Below, in pieces: positions 46,774-54,087 of a stretch of 64,000 nucleotides of DNA (positions are counted from its first letter, which is position 1; each line of letters starts with the position of its first letter). A model generated the notes under the pieces. The model was not told the origin of the DNA and ran no database searches. It saw only the letters and a list, made by a program, of their open reading frames with translations. The position numbers and the translations under genes are program-made. The stretch comes from Ignavibacteria bacterium (lineage in GTDB: Bacteria; Bacteroidota; Ignavibacteria; Tepidaquicellales; OLB5), in the NCBI GenBank assembly GCA_017303675.1, contig JAFLBX010000001.1:1375970-1439969 (forward strand), given 5' to 3'.

Positions 46774-48707
46774 TATAAATTTATTATACCTTTTAGTCTA
46801 GGATCTTCGGGAGCCTTATTTTTAAGTAAATCATAGTACTCCTTATAATTTTCTTTTACGTTTTGGAATAACCCTTTCCATGTAAGAGATTCAAGATTAT
46901 GCCTAAGAGATAATTTTGTAGCCCCTAATGAGGGGTCTTTTGATGGGTTGTCAGCTATTAATAAACCAAATACAGCCTTGCCTTTAAAATTTTCTGCTGC
47001 CATATTATCATTAATATAAGATTGAATTCTGGTCACATACCTGTTTAATCTAGATATGTGGTCATAATCTTCGGGAAGACCCGGTCGCATAAGTTCAAGA
47101 ATTACTATTAGCCAATCATTTTTTATGCAAAGTAAATCAAACCTTTTGTCATCTTTTTTATCAGCTATGCTGTACTCTTTATTTGTTTCGAGTAAAATTT
47201 CTTCAATCCATTTATCGAGACCCTTTTCATGGCTGAAATCAGCTGGGGATAGTTGTTCGTAAGTATGTCCAAGTAACCATGGATTTTCTTTAATAAATGT
47301 TTGCATATCTAATTTGCCTTTTCCGGCCTTTTCAGGTAACCTGTCATCAATATGTTTTTTAAATTGATCAATAATTTTTATCTTGCCGTAAACTACTTCA
47401 GCGGTTGATACCGCACTAATAATATCCCATTCTTTCATCGCTTCATATAATTCCGGTAACGCATCATCGCTGGTTGCATTAATCCTCTGAATTACTTTTT
47501 TGACGCTTTCTCTTTCGATACCTGCAATCATAGAATTTGCAATTATTTTAAAATCTTCTTCAGTTATTCTTTCTATAGAGGCTACTTTTTCTAGTGCGGC
47601 TACTAAGTCCTTTTTCTCTTGTGTGGAAGAAAGTTTTTCAATTCTCTCATTGAATTCACCTAATTTATGACCAAATCGATCGATATTCTTTTGAGTATGT
47701 CTTTTTTTCCAATCTGAGCAAATTTTTTTTATCTTATCCTGACCCCAGGCTTCAAGTATAGGTGCCTTACCAAACTGCCAGTTAATGGACTGTCTGTCCG
47801 TTGCAATGTAATCATCAGTACTGTCCAATTCATCAGCCTTAAGTTGACCTGTTAAATATTCTAATGCAACTTGTCCATTAATTCCCCCGGTCAAATTAAA
47901 GAAAAACGGTGTAAACTGAGCAACTCGTTCTCTGGCAAACACAGAAAAACCTCTTAATTCGGGGTCTTGAATGGTTTCATTTAATATACCATACCAATAC
48001 TGTACTGTTCCAAACCCGGGGATATTCTCTTCAGTCCATTCACCTTTCCCTGGCGGAATTCTATATTCAAGATCTAAATTTTCTTTTTTTAAGTTTTTAT
48101 CATTAATTAATATTTCCATTACTTCAGTTTTTATGGCAAAACGCCTGCTCATACTTTTCTTGAAGCTTTCAATATTAATATTTTTTGTTAGTTTTAAGTT
48201 TTTAAATACAACAGTAACTCCATTAGGTTTTGTAGTAGCCTTATCTAATGTTGGAGTAAACTCAAAGCCATTCAAATTTTTTTTCTTACGTAATTCAGTA
48301 TAGTTTAATTCAAATTCAATTAAATGACCATCCTTTACCGAAGTAATAATGATGTCTTCTGCAATTCCAAAACCAGCGAGCTTACCGATTCCTTTTCTTC
48401 CCATTACAAGTCTACCAGCATCAGTGGTTTCTCCTCTTACAGCTCTTCTTTCATATCCAACATGCAAATAATAATCATTTAATTCATCAAAAGTCATACC
48501 CTCTCCATAATCTTTAACTATTATTTCTGCACCTGATTCCGTAATATCCTTTGGTATGGTTACCTCAACCTTTTTAGCATCAGCATCCCAAGAATTGGCA
48601 ATTAATTCCGCTACAGAAGGAACAGGTCCTCCATACATTTGATTCCCCAGGAGATCAATGAAGCGACCTGCGAATCTCATCCTTAATTTTCTGTCTTTTG
48701 TTGACAT
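46773..48707 (-). CDS. MORC-like GHKL ATPase with nuclease-like C-terminal domain
   Basis: This 644-residue protein has an N-terminal GHKL ATPase with the Mg/ATP motif ELIANSWDAD (E34, N38, D41), DYGEGM (D66, G68, G70), GRKGIGKLAGFG (103-114) and NGVTV (162-166), followed by an S5-like domain and charged helices (335-460). Residues 470-644 begin with FIKENPWLLG and carry RFDLL...VILELMRPG (D524, E538), the spacing of a PD-(D/E)XK core as in Shedu/DUF4263-type nucleases, but Met540 stands where Lys is usual. Prokaryotic MORC-type ATPases are known in restriction-modification operons (Iyer, Abhiman and Aravind, 2008). The likely role is an effector or ATP-driven clamp partnered with the methyltransferase; nuclease activity is uncertain. 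Confidence 0.8.
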   Translation of the reverse strand: MSTKDRKLRMRFAGRFIDLLGNQMYGGPVPSVAELIANSWDADAKKVEVTIPKDITESGAEIIVKDYGEGMTFDELNDYYLHVGYERRAVRGETTDAGRLVMGRKGIGKLAGFGIAEDIIITSVKDGHLIEFELNYTELRKKKNLNGFEFTPTLDKATTKPNGVTVVFKNLKLTKNINIESFKKSMSRRFAIKTEVMEILINDKNLKKENLDLEYRIPPGKGEWTEENIPGFGTVQYWYGILNETIQDPELRGFSVFARERVAQFTPFFFNLTGGINGQVALEYLTGQLKADELDSTDDYIATDRQSINWQFGKAPILEAWGQDKIKKICSDWKKRHTQKNIDRFGHKLGEFNERIEKLSSTQEKKDLVAALEKVASIERITEEDFKIIANSMIAGIERESVKKVIQRINATSDDALPELYEAMKEWDIISAVSTAEVVYGKIKIIDQFKKHIDDRLPEKAGKGKLDMQTFIKENPWLLGHTYEQLSPADFSHEKGLDKWIEEILLETNKEYSIADKKDDKRFDLLCIKNDWLIVILELMRPGLPEDYDHISRLNRYVTRIQSYINDNMAAENFKGKAVFGLLIADNPSKDPSLGATKLSLRHNLESLTWKGLFQNVKENYKEYYDLLKNKAPEDPRLKGIINL

Positions 48708-48757
48708 AATTAAACGTTTTTAAACTGTTTTTAAAATATGGGCAAATTGAACATAGA

Positions 48758-48789
48758 CAAACTTAATATATAGTATTTACATATTCAAG
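48758..48789 (-). promoter_or_regulatory. Bacteroidota-type promoter of the ATPase-methyltransferase pair
   Basis: On the minus strand CTTG (48786-48789) is followed after exactly 20 nt by TAAGTTTG (48758-48765), matching TTTG-N20-TAnnTTTG except for one base. It lies about 50 nt before the ATG of the ATPase gene, the only gene it could serve, so the island has its own promoter. Inferred from pattern. Confidence 0.45.
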
Positions 48790-48799
48790 TGTGCAGTTT

Positions 48800-49114
48800 T
48801 TAATCCTTAATTTTCATCTTATAAAACTCCGTATTCTTTATCTTTTCCTCATCGCCAAATTCGAGGATATCGAGTTTTCCAAGGAACTGCACATTTGCGC
48901 CTTCCTTGATCTCAACCCCGCCCTTTATTGTGACATTTGAGCTTTTACCAAAGACAACATTTGCTCCTTTACCGATAATTACTTTCGGTTTGGCGGATTC
49001 CGGTTCGGTTACCCTGTATACGGTTGAGCAGTAATTACACTTAATTTTGCTTACTCCAAGCTCGGCAAAATCGTTGGAGCCGCATTGTGTGCATTGGTAT
49101 TTTTGCAGATTCAT
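48800..49114 (-). CDS. Small zinc-ribbon protein with a beta-solenoid-like tail
   Basis: This 104-residue protein has an N-terminal zinc ribbon with two Cys pairs (CTQCG near 8-12 and CNYCS near 26-30), then a short regular beta stretch (VIIGKGANVVFGKSSNVTIK, GGVEIKEGANVQFLGK) with hexapeptide-like periodicity and a charged tail. I do not recognise a family. It may be an assembly or regulatory protein; nothing ties it to the restriction-like island next to it beyond its strand. The region after it (49115-49205) is AT-rich with imperfect TTGATAGTTT-type repeats. Confidence 0.7.
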   Translation of the reverse strand: MNLQKYQCTQCGSNDFAELGVSKIKCNYCSTVYRVTEPESAKPKVIIGKGANVVFGKSSNVTIKGGVEIKEGANVQFLGKLDILEFGDEEKIKNTEFYKMKIKD

Positions 49115-49205
49115 TTGATAGTTTACAATTTATAGTTGATAGTTGATAATTTAAGAACTTTATTTGCTCATTGTTAATTGTTTAATGAAAATTGTTAATT
49201 GAAAT

Positions 49206-50093
49206 TCACTCAATTATCAAGCTTTTTTCCTTCTTGCTGAAGTTGCGCCATATAATGGCGGCGAAGATTATGAGTCCGCCGAAAATTGAATACACCGAGG
49301 GCGCTTCACCGATGCCGATAAATACCCAAATGGGATTAAATATCGCTTCGAGAGTAGCTATAATCATCGATTCAGTTGCTGATACATACTTTATACCTTC
49401 GTTAAATATAATGTAGCTAACGCCTATTTGTATTGCTCCCATGTAGAGCAGTATCAGCGATTGTGTGAGGTCTAATGTAAAATCAGGGAATATCACAAAA
49501 AAAGCTACTACGGCAACAATCACATTGCCCATGATAACGTTGTTCAGTGTGTTATCGTTTTTATGCTTAACTTTTTTGTATTTAAGCAGCAAGCTGAACA
49601 TCGCAAAACACATTCCCGATGCAATTGCAAGCAGGTTGCCGTAAATATTGCCAAGCTCAAGCTTTCCGAAAAAAAACAGTACCATCCCGAAGATACAGAT
49701 GATAATTGTTACTACGTTTTTAGAATCGAATTTAGTTTTAAGGAAAAGCGGCTCAAGCACCACTAAATACATCGGCGCCGTGAACTGGAGGAAGATAGCG
49801 TTCGCTGCCGTTGTCATTTTTGTTGCGAGTACAAAAAGTATCAGTATGCCGGCGTAAAAAATTGCGGCGAAATTTGAGACCTTATCGAATTCAAACTTCA
49901 GCTTTTTTTTGCGCGCCATGGTAATGAAAAACACTGTAAGCGCCGCAATTAATGAGCGGAAAAAAGATATCTGGAATGCGTTAATGGTAAGGTATTTGAT
50001 GAAAAATCCGCTGGTGCTCCAAAGGAATGCAGTGAAGGAAATGTAGATAAGTCCTTTACGGTGCGCGGGAATACGGTTTAGCCAGGATAACAT
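49206..50093 (-). CDS. EamA/DMT-family permease
   Basis: The 295-residue membrane protein has about ten transmembrane helices forming two EamA halves (start at about 15 and 155) with the typical WSTSGFFIKYLTI and AIASGMCFAMFSLLLKY openings and GxxQIGVSYIIFNEGIK near the fourth helix of the second half. Members of this superfamily export metabolites such as amino acids; the substrate is unknown. Confidence 0.88.
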   Translation of the reverse strand: MLSWLNRIPAHRKGLIYISFTAFLWSTSGFFIKYLTINAFQISFFRSLIAALTVFFITMARKKKLKFEFDKVSNFAAIFYAGILILFVLATKMTTAANAIFLQFTAPMYLVVLEPLFLKTKFDSKNVVTIIICIFGMVLFFFGKLELGNIYGNLLAIASGMCFAMFSLLLKYKKVKHKNDNTLNNVIMGNVIVAVVAFFVIFPDFTLDLTQSLILLYMGAIQIGVSYIIFNEGIKYVSATESMIIATLEAIFNPIWVFIGIGEAPSVYSIFGGLIIFAAIIWRNFSKKEKSLIIE

Positions 50094-50164
50094 TCCGCAA
50101 TATCCATTTTAAAGTAAAGTAATTCAATGAATAATTATGTCTTTCTGTCTCATATTAGTTAGCT

Positions 50165-50236
50165 GTTGGTGAGAACACCAACGGTTGGGGAATTCAATGC
50201 AAGACCCCACCCCAACCCCTCCCCGAAAGGGAGGGG
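50165..50236. repeat. Two tandem hairpins upstream of the DUF3667 gene
   Basis: GTTGGTG-AGAA-CACCAAC (50165-50182) and CCCCTCCC-CGAAA-GGGAGGGG (50216-50236) are both perfect. They are GC-richer than their surroundings and of a different sequence from the other hairpins in the window. Non-coding dispersed repeats are the simplest reading; an in-frame start at 50185 that would translate part of them is rejected. Confidence 0.55.
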
Positions 50237-50256
50237 CAAATAATTTAACTGTATAT

Positions 50257-50264
50257 TATATTTG
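50257..50264 (+). promoter_or_regulatory. -7 element of the DUF3667 gene
   Basis: TATATTTG matches TAnnTTTG exactly and ends 4 nt before the ATG at 50269, which would make the transcript leaderless. No good TTTG lies 19-21 nt upstream, where the hairpin arm sits. Confidence 0.3.
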
Positions 50265-50268
50265 CATT

Positions 50269-51030
50269 ATGGAAACATGCACAAATTGCGGAAATGAGTT
50301 TTCAGGTAAGTACTGCCCTGAGTGCGGGCAGGGGCGTGTAAAGCGGCTTGAAGTTAAGACCATCCTGCACGACGTAACGCATGGCATACTGCATTGGGAA
50401 AACTCCATTTTAAAAACCTTTAAAGCGCTGCTGTTTAAGCCCGGGCAAACTGTAAATGAATATATTGAAGGAAGACGCAAGCATTATATAAAGCCGTTCT
50501 CGTATTTTATTTTCATACAGACCCTGTTCGTAATAGTGTTCCACAGGATGAGTGAAAAGTATTTTGCCTTTCTGAATTATTCCATTACCAGTACCGGTGA
50601 AGTAATGGAAAAGACACTGGAGATACAGCATCTGGTGGCACAGTATGTTAACTACCTTAATTATATCATGCCTGTAATATTCGCATTTTTCCTGTATCTT
50701 TTTTTCAGAAAGAAAAAGAGCATCAATTATGCTGAAGCACTTGCTGCTTCGTTTTTCTGGGTGGCAACAACCCTGGTGTTTTCAATAATTCTGATGCTGC
50801 TCTCAGCAATCGATATCAGGTTCTGGAATGCAAGGTTCTTTGTGAACTCGTTTTATTACATATATGCAGTAAAAACCTTTGCCGGAATAAGCTGGGGCAG
50901 GGGAATAATAAAAGGCGCTGCAGTTTCAATGCTCAGTTATTTTTGTTTTGTGGTCTTAGTTGTGATCCTTGTAATATTATACCTTCAGTTTTTTGCCGGT
51001 GTGGATATATTCAGCGCATTTAAATTTTAA
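50269..51030 (+). CDS. DUF3667 zinc-ribbon membrane protein
   Basis: The 253-residue protein begins with a zinc ribbon (CTNCGNEFSGKYCPECGQG, two CxxC pairs) followed by the DUF3667 signature (ILHDVTHGILHWENSILKT and FKPGQTVNEYIEGRRKHYIK) and four or five transmembrane helices at about 80-245. The family is found mainly in Bacteroidota; the function is not known. ATG 50269 starts cleanly at the zinc ribbon, while an upstream in-frame start would include the GC-rich hairpin. A bidirectional terminator follows. Confidence 0.88.
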   Translation: METCTNCGNEFSGKYCPECGQGRVKRLEVKTILHDVTHGILHWENSILKTFKALLFKPGQTVNEYIEGRRKHYIKPFSYFIFIQTLFVIVFHRMSEKYFAFLNYSITSTGEVMEKTLEIQHLVAQYVNYLNYIMPVIFAFFLYLFFRKKKSINYAEALAASFFWVATTLVFSIILMLLSAIDIRFWNARFFVNSFYYIYAVKTFAGISWGRGIIKGAAVSMLSYFCFVVLVVILVILYLQFFAGVDIFSAFKF

Positions 51031-51050
51031 TGAACAGTTATTTTAATAAT

Positions 51051-51079
51051 AAAAAAGGCGGCCATAAACCGCCTTTTTT
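51051..51079. terminator. Bidirectional terminator
   Basis: An AAAAAAGGCGG arm (51051-51061) pairs with CCGCCTTTTTT (51069-51079) around a 7-nt loop, giving T-tails on both strands. It serves the convergent DUF3667 (+) and YVTN-propeller (-) genes. Confidence 0.88.
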
Positions 51080-51096
51080 AATTTCCATAATAAAAT

Positions 51097-52098
51097 TTAC
51101 CTGTAATCTCCGTATAATGTAATCGGGTTTGATGCTACCTTTATATTTTCCTTTATCTCAAGTGATTTAATATCTATCACAGAAATTGTTCCGTTGCCCT
51201 GGTTGCAAACAAGCAGGTAATTATTATCAGCAGTAAAGATAACATCTACCGGCATTAAAAGGCCATAAATAGTTTTTTTAACCTTATCATTTGCAGGCTC
51301 AATTAATGTTACGGAATTTCCCCTGACATTTGTTACTGCTACCAGCGAGTTATCCGGTGATATATTTATTCCGCGGGGAGAGTGGATGTCCTTAATCTTA
51401 AGAATAACATTATCAGTTGTAAGATCAATCTTTGCAACTTCAGTTGAATCATAGTTTGCGAGGTAAGCAAACTTCTCGTCTTTAGTAACTGTCATAGCCA
51501 TCGGCCTGCCGCCTGTTTCTATCTGTTTTTCGATTTGTAATGTTACAGGATCAATAATATGAATAAACGGTGTGAATATCTGCGGCATATAGATCCTGTC
51601 ACGGGTTTTAATGTAGTACATTAATCCTGTATTAAGCTCATTCATCTCCGTAATGCTGTCATCATTGGTATTTATCACACTCATTCCGTTTGATGACTGA
51701 TGCCCAATGAGCACTTTATTCTTTCCGGGGAGCTCAAATATAGTATGAGGGTGTTCAGTGGTTTTCAGTACTGCCAGCTTTTTGTTGGTTTTTGCATCAA
51801 AAACGGTGATATCATTTGAATTAAAGTTAGCAATATACCCTTTGCTGCCATCCTTAAGAATAAGCATGCTGCAGGGTCCTTTGCCGGCAGGCACCTGCCC
51901 GATGAGCTTCATACCTGATGGATTCAGCACAGATACGAATTCAGCAGAAATATGCGGTATATAAATGAATCCCTGCTGCCCGATATTTTCATACTGGTCG
52001 GGCAGTAAATAATTTTTCTGTTCTGTGGTAAATTTATCATTACCGCATGAATACAGAAGCAAAGTAAAAACAATTAAGAACCAGGTTAAGCGTTTCAT
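51097..52098 (-). CDS. YVTN/YncE-type beta-propeller lipoprotein
   Basis: This 333-residue lipoprotein (lipobox LLLYSC near 13-18) is built of about seven ~42-residue YVTN propeller blades with the recurring D-x-x-T/S-x-x-V/I...Y/V-A-N pattern (KGYIANFNSNDITVFDAKTN, KFAYLANYDSTEVAKIDLT, LVAVTNVRGNSVTLIEPAND, LLVCNQGNGTISVIDIKS). Such propellers act as periplasmic or surface binding scaffolds. The ligand is unknown. It lies 26 nt downstream of the M14 gene on the same strand. Confidence 0.85.
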   Translation of the reverse strand: MKRLTWFLIVFTLLLYSCGNDKFTTEQKNYLLPDQYENIGQQGFIYIPHISAEFVSVLNPSGMKLIGQVPAGKGPCSMLILKDGSKGYIANFNSNDITVFDAKTNKKLAVLKTTEHPHTIFELPGKNKVLIGHQSSNGMSVINTNDDSITEMNELNTGLMYYIKTRDRIYMPQIFTPFIHIIDPVTLQIEKQIETGGRPMAMTVTKDEKFAYLANYDSTEVAKIDLTTDNVILKIKDIHSPRGINISPDNSLVAVTNVRGNSVTLIEPANDKVKKTIYGLLMPVDVIFTADNNYLLVCNQGNGTISVIDIKSLEIKENIKVASNPITLYGDYR

Positions 52099-52124
52099 GG
52101 TATTAATTATTTTAATTCAGGAAA

Positions 52125-53864
52125 TTATTTTAAAAGAATCATTTTATTCACGTTTGAAAAATCACCTGCCGTTAACCTGTAAAAATATACACCGCTTGGA
52201 AATGCTGATGCATCCCATGTGTATTCATAGGTTCCGGGTGCAAGTTTTCCGTTAGCCAGTACGGCAATTTCATTGCCAAGGATATCGTAAACTGCCAATA
52301 AGACGTCCCAGCGGGACGTTTCTACAGTTGCGGGAATCTGGAATTTGATGTGAGTTACCGGATTGAAGGGGTTAGGAAAATTTTGATGTAATTTGAATTC
52401 ATTCGGAACTTCATTATTATTAGCAATACCGGTTGTAATGGGTTTCAGTTTCACATTCAGAACCGTTGCCTGGTCATTTACCGATTCAACATTCTGCACA
52501 GTTTTGCTGTAATACCCGGGAGCGGAAAAAGTCAGGTTATAATTTCCGGCAATAATCATTCTGTAATACATGCCATGCAGGCTATCAGAGTATACTTCGC
52601 TTGAATCCATGTCAAAACCGCTTATGCTTATTTTTGCTTTTACAGGCAGGTTGGTTAGCGAATCAGTAACCTGACCTTTAATACCAAAATGAACCTGTTC
52701 AAGGTAACCTATGAGTGAGCGGTAAAGATACTCCCAATGGGCAGGAAGCTGTGCCGGGGGGAGTAGCTTGGTATCTGAAATTTCTATTGTAACTTCTCTT
52801 CCATGCCTGTAATAATTCTGGTAGTCCTGCCTGGAGCTGTGTACATAATACCAAGCATAACCGTTAGTTATGCCGTTAACGTATTCATTCATATAATTTG
52901 CAGGAGCGTACCTGTGAACTGTATCTGCAAATTTCCTGGATACCCTTATCCACCAAGCATCATCGGCAGCAAGCCTTACCCAGCAATCCCACGGGTAGTT
53001 CACAACTTCTGTACCGCCGTGAAAATTCGCAGAAAGCCGCCAGTAGTATTGACCTGAGGCATTCATAAAGTTTATTATCTCAGGCTGTAAATTTGGATTG
53101 CCGTAATAGTCTGTGCCGGGATAGTTGCGGTTGAGATCGATATTGTTTGCATTCCCCCTAATTGCACCGTTAACGGTGCTGTTGCCTGAGCGGTATGTAC
53201 CGTCAGGGTTATGAAGCGGATTGATCCAGATTTCTGTATTATTAATAAGCTGTGTAAACTGTGCATTAGAACCATAACCGGAAAGCAGCGTATGAATCAG
53301 CCTCAATAGCAATACATACCCGGTGGTCTCATCACCGTGCATGGAGGAAGTGTACATAACCTTTGGTTCAGCCTGCTGAAACTGTACACTATCGGAAATA
53401 ACGGCGTATAATATCTGTCTTCCCTGTACAGTTGAACCGATATTAACTATCCTGCATAAACCGGGATAATCAATGGCGAACTGGTTCATCATTGCAACAT
53501 AAGCATCATATGTAGGGTAGGCGTCCCATTCCATAATTTCGGAAGGGGAATCCTGCATGTTCAGATCGAAATCAGCATCGCCGGGGTGCGGAAGAACCTC
53601 AAAAGGAATATTCAATTTAATGAATTGTTCAAACTCTTTTTCGTTTGCATATGCAAAGGCAGTTTCTCCATTATAGTTATCAACAGAAATTATTTTTGAT
53701 ATATCGTTAAGCCTTGCTTTATCAAAAACCGTAAAGCTAAAGTATACTTCTCCTTTCGCCTGGAGGTATGAATATGCTTTTAAAACAGGGCTGGTATTTT
53801 GCTGCGTAAAAGATACAAATGAAATTAATGTTAAAACAGATAAAGTTAACAGTATTTTTCTCAT
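52125..53864 (-). CDS. M14 zinc carboxypeptidase with CarboxypepD-like and T9SS sorting domains
   Basis: This 579-residue secreted peptidase has a signal peptide (1-20), a propeptide to about 115 and an M14 catalytic domain. Zinc ligands are H176 and E179 in MHGDETTG and the His in NFHGGTEVVN; the substrate-binding DLNRNYPG and the catalytic Glu in VTIEISD are also present. A carboxypeptidase regulatory-like beta domain (GQVTDSLTNLPVKAKISISG) and a sorting domain (HQNFPNPFNPVTH) follow. The sorting domain contains a hairpin-coded stretch ETSRWDV (52301-52323). ATG 53864 is chosen because it starts the signal peptide; a longer upstream start adds a hydrophobic leader out of register. Confidence 0.92.
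   Translation of the reverse strand: MRKILLTLSVLTLISFVSFTQQNTSPVLKAYSYLQAKGEVYFSFTVFDKARLNDISKIISVDNYNGETAFAYANEKEFEQFIKLNIPFEVLPHPGDADFDLNMQDSPSEIMEWDAYPTYDAYVAMMNQFAIDYPGLCRIVNIGSTVQGRQILYAVISDSVQFQQAEPKVMYTSSMHGDETTGYVLLLRLIHTLLSGYGSNAQFTQLINNTEIWINPLHNPDGTYRSGNSTVNGAIRGNANNIDLNRNYPGTDYYGNPNLQPEIINFMNASGQYYWRLSANFHGGTEVVNYPWDCWVRLAADDAWWIRVSRKFADTVHRYAPANYMNEYVNGITNGYAWYYVHSSRQDYQNYYRHGREVTIEISDTKLLPPAQLPAHWEYLYRSLIGYLEQVHFGIKGQVTDSLTNLPVKAKISISGFDMDSSEVYSDSLHGMYYRMIIAGNYNLTFSAPGYYSKTVQNVESVNDQATVLNVKLKPITTGIANNNEVPNEFKLHQNFPNPFNPVTHIKFQIPATVETSRWDVLLAVYDILGNEIAVLANGKLAPGTYEYTWDASAFPSGVYFYRLTAGDFSNVNKMILLK
52301..52323. repeat. Hairpin element inside the peptidase coding region
   Basis: ACGTCCC / GGGACGT form a perfect 7-bp stem with an AGC loop, extended by G-T and A-T pairs to about 9 bp. 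It lies in frame in the peptidase gene and encodes part of ETSRWDVL, whose composition differs from the surrounding sorting domain. The loop between IP and AVYD is longer here than in most paralogues, although two others also have long loops. Confidence 0.5.
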
Positions 53865-53993
53865 AGGAATTAAATATAAATTTGCACAAAATATCAATCT
53901 AAATTACCTTTTTAGCGGGGGCAATCCTATGATTTTATGCAAATAATACTATGATATTTATATCTATAAAGGGAGGGTTTTCAGCAAAAAATC

Positions 53994-54022
53994 AATAAAA
54001 AAGCCCGGTATTTACCGGGCTG
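53994..54022 (-). terminator. Terminator after the TonB receptor gene
   Basis: Read on the minus strand, AGCCCGGTA / TACCGGGCT form a 9-bp stem with a 2-nt loop followed by a T-run. It lies 66 nt after the receptor stop. The rest of the 223-nt gap up to 53864 shows nothing else. Confidence 0.85.
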
Positions 54023-54087
54023 CTAAAAGCAAACGTTTAATTATGAACGAATCCTGAAAGGACTCGACTACATATGTTTATCAAAAT

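Noticed and set aside
49115-49165. AT-rich imperfect repeats (TTGATAGTTT-like)
   Set aside because: Low complexity and irregular; too weak for a feature call or a CRISPR-like array.
50185-50268. Longer start for the DUF3667 gene
   Set aside because: It would translate a GC-rich hairpin; the zinc ribbon begins directly after ATG 50269.
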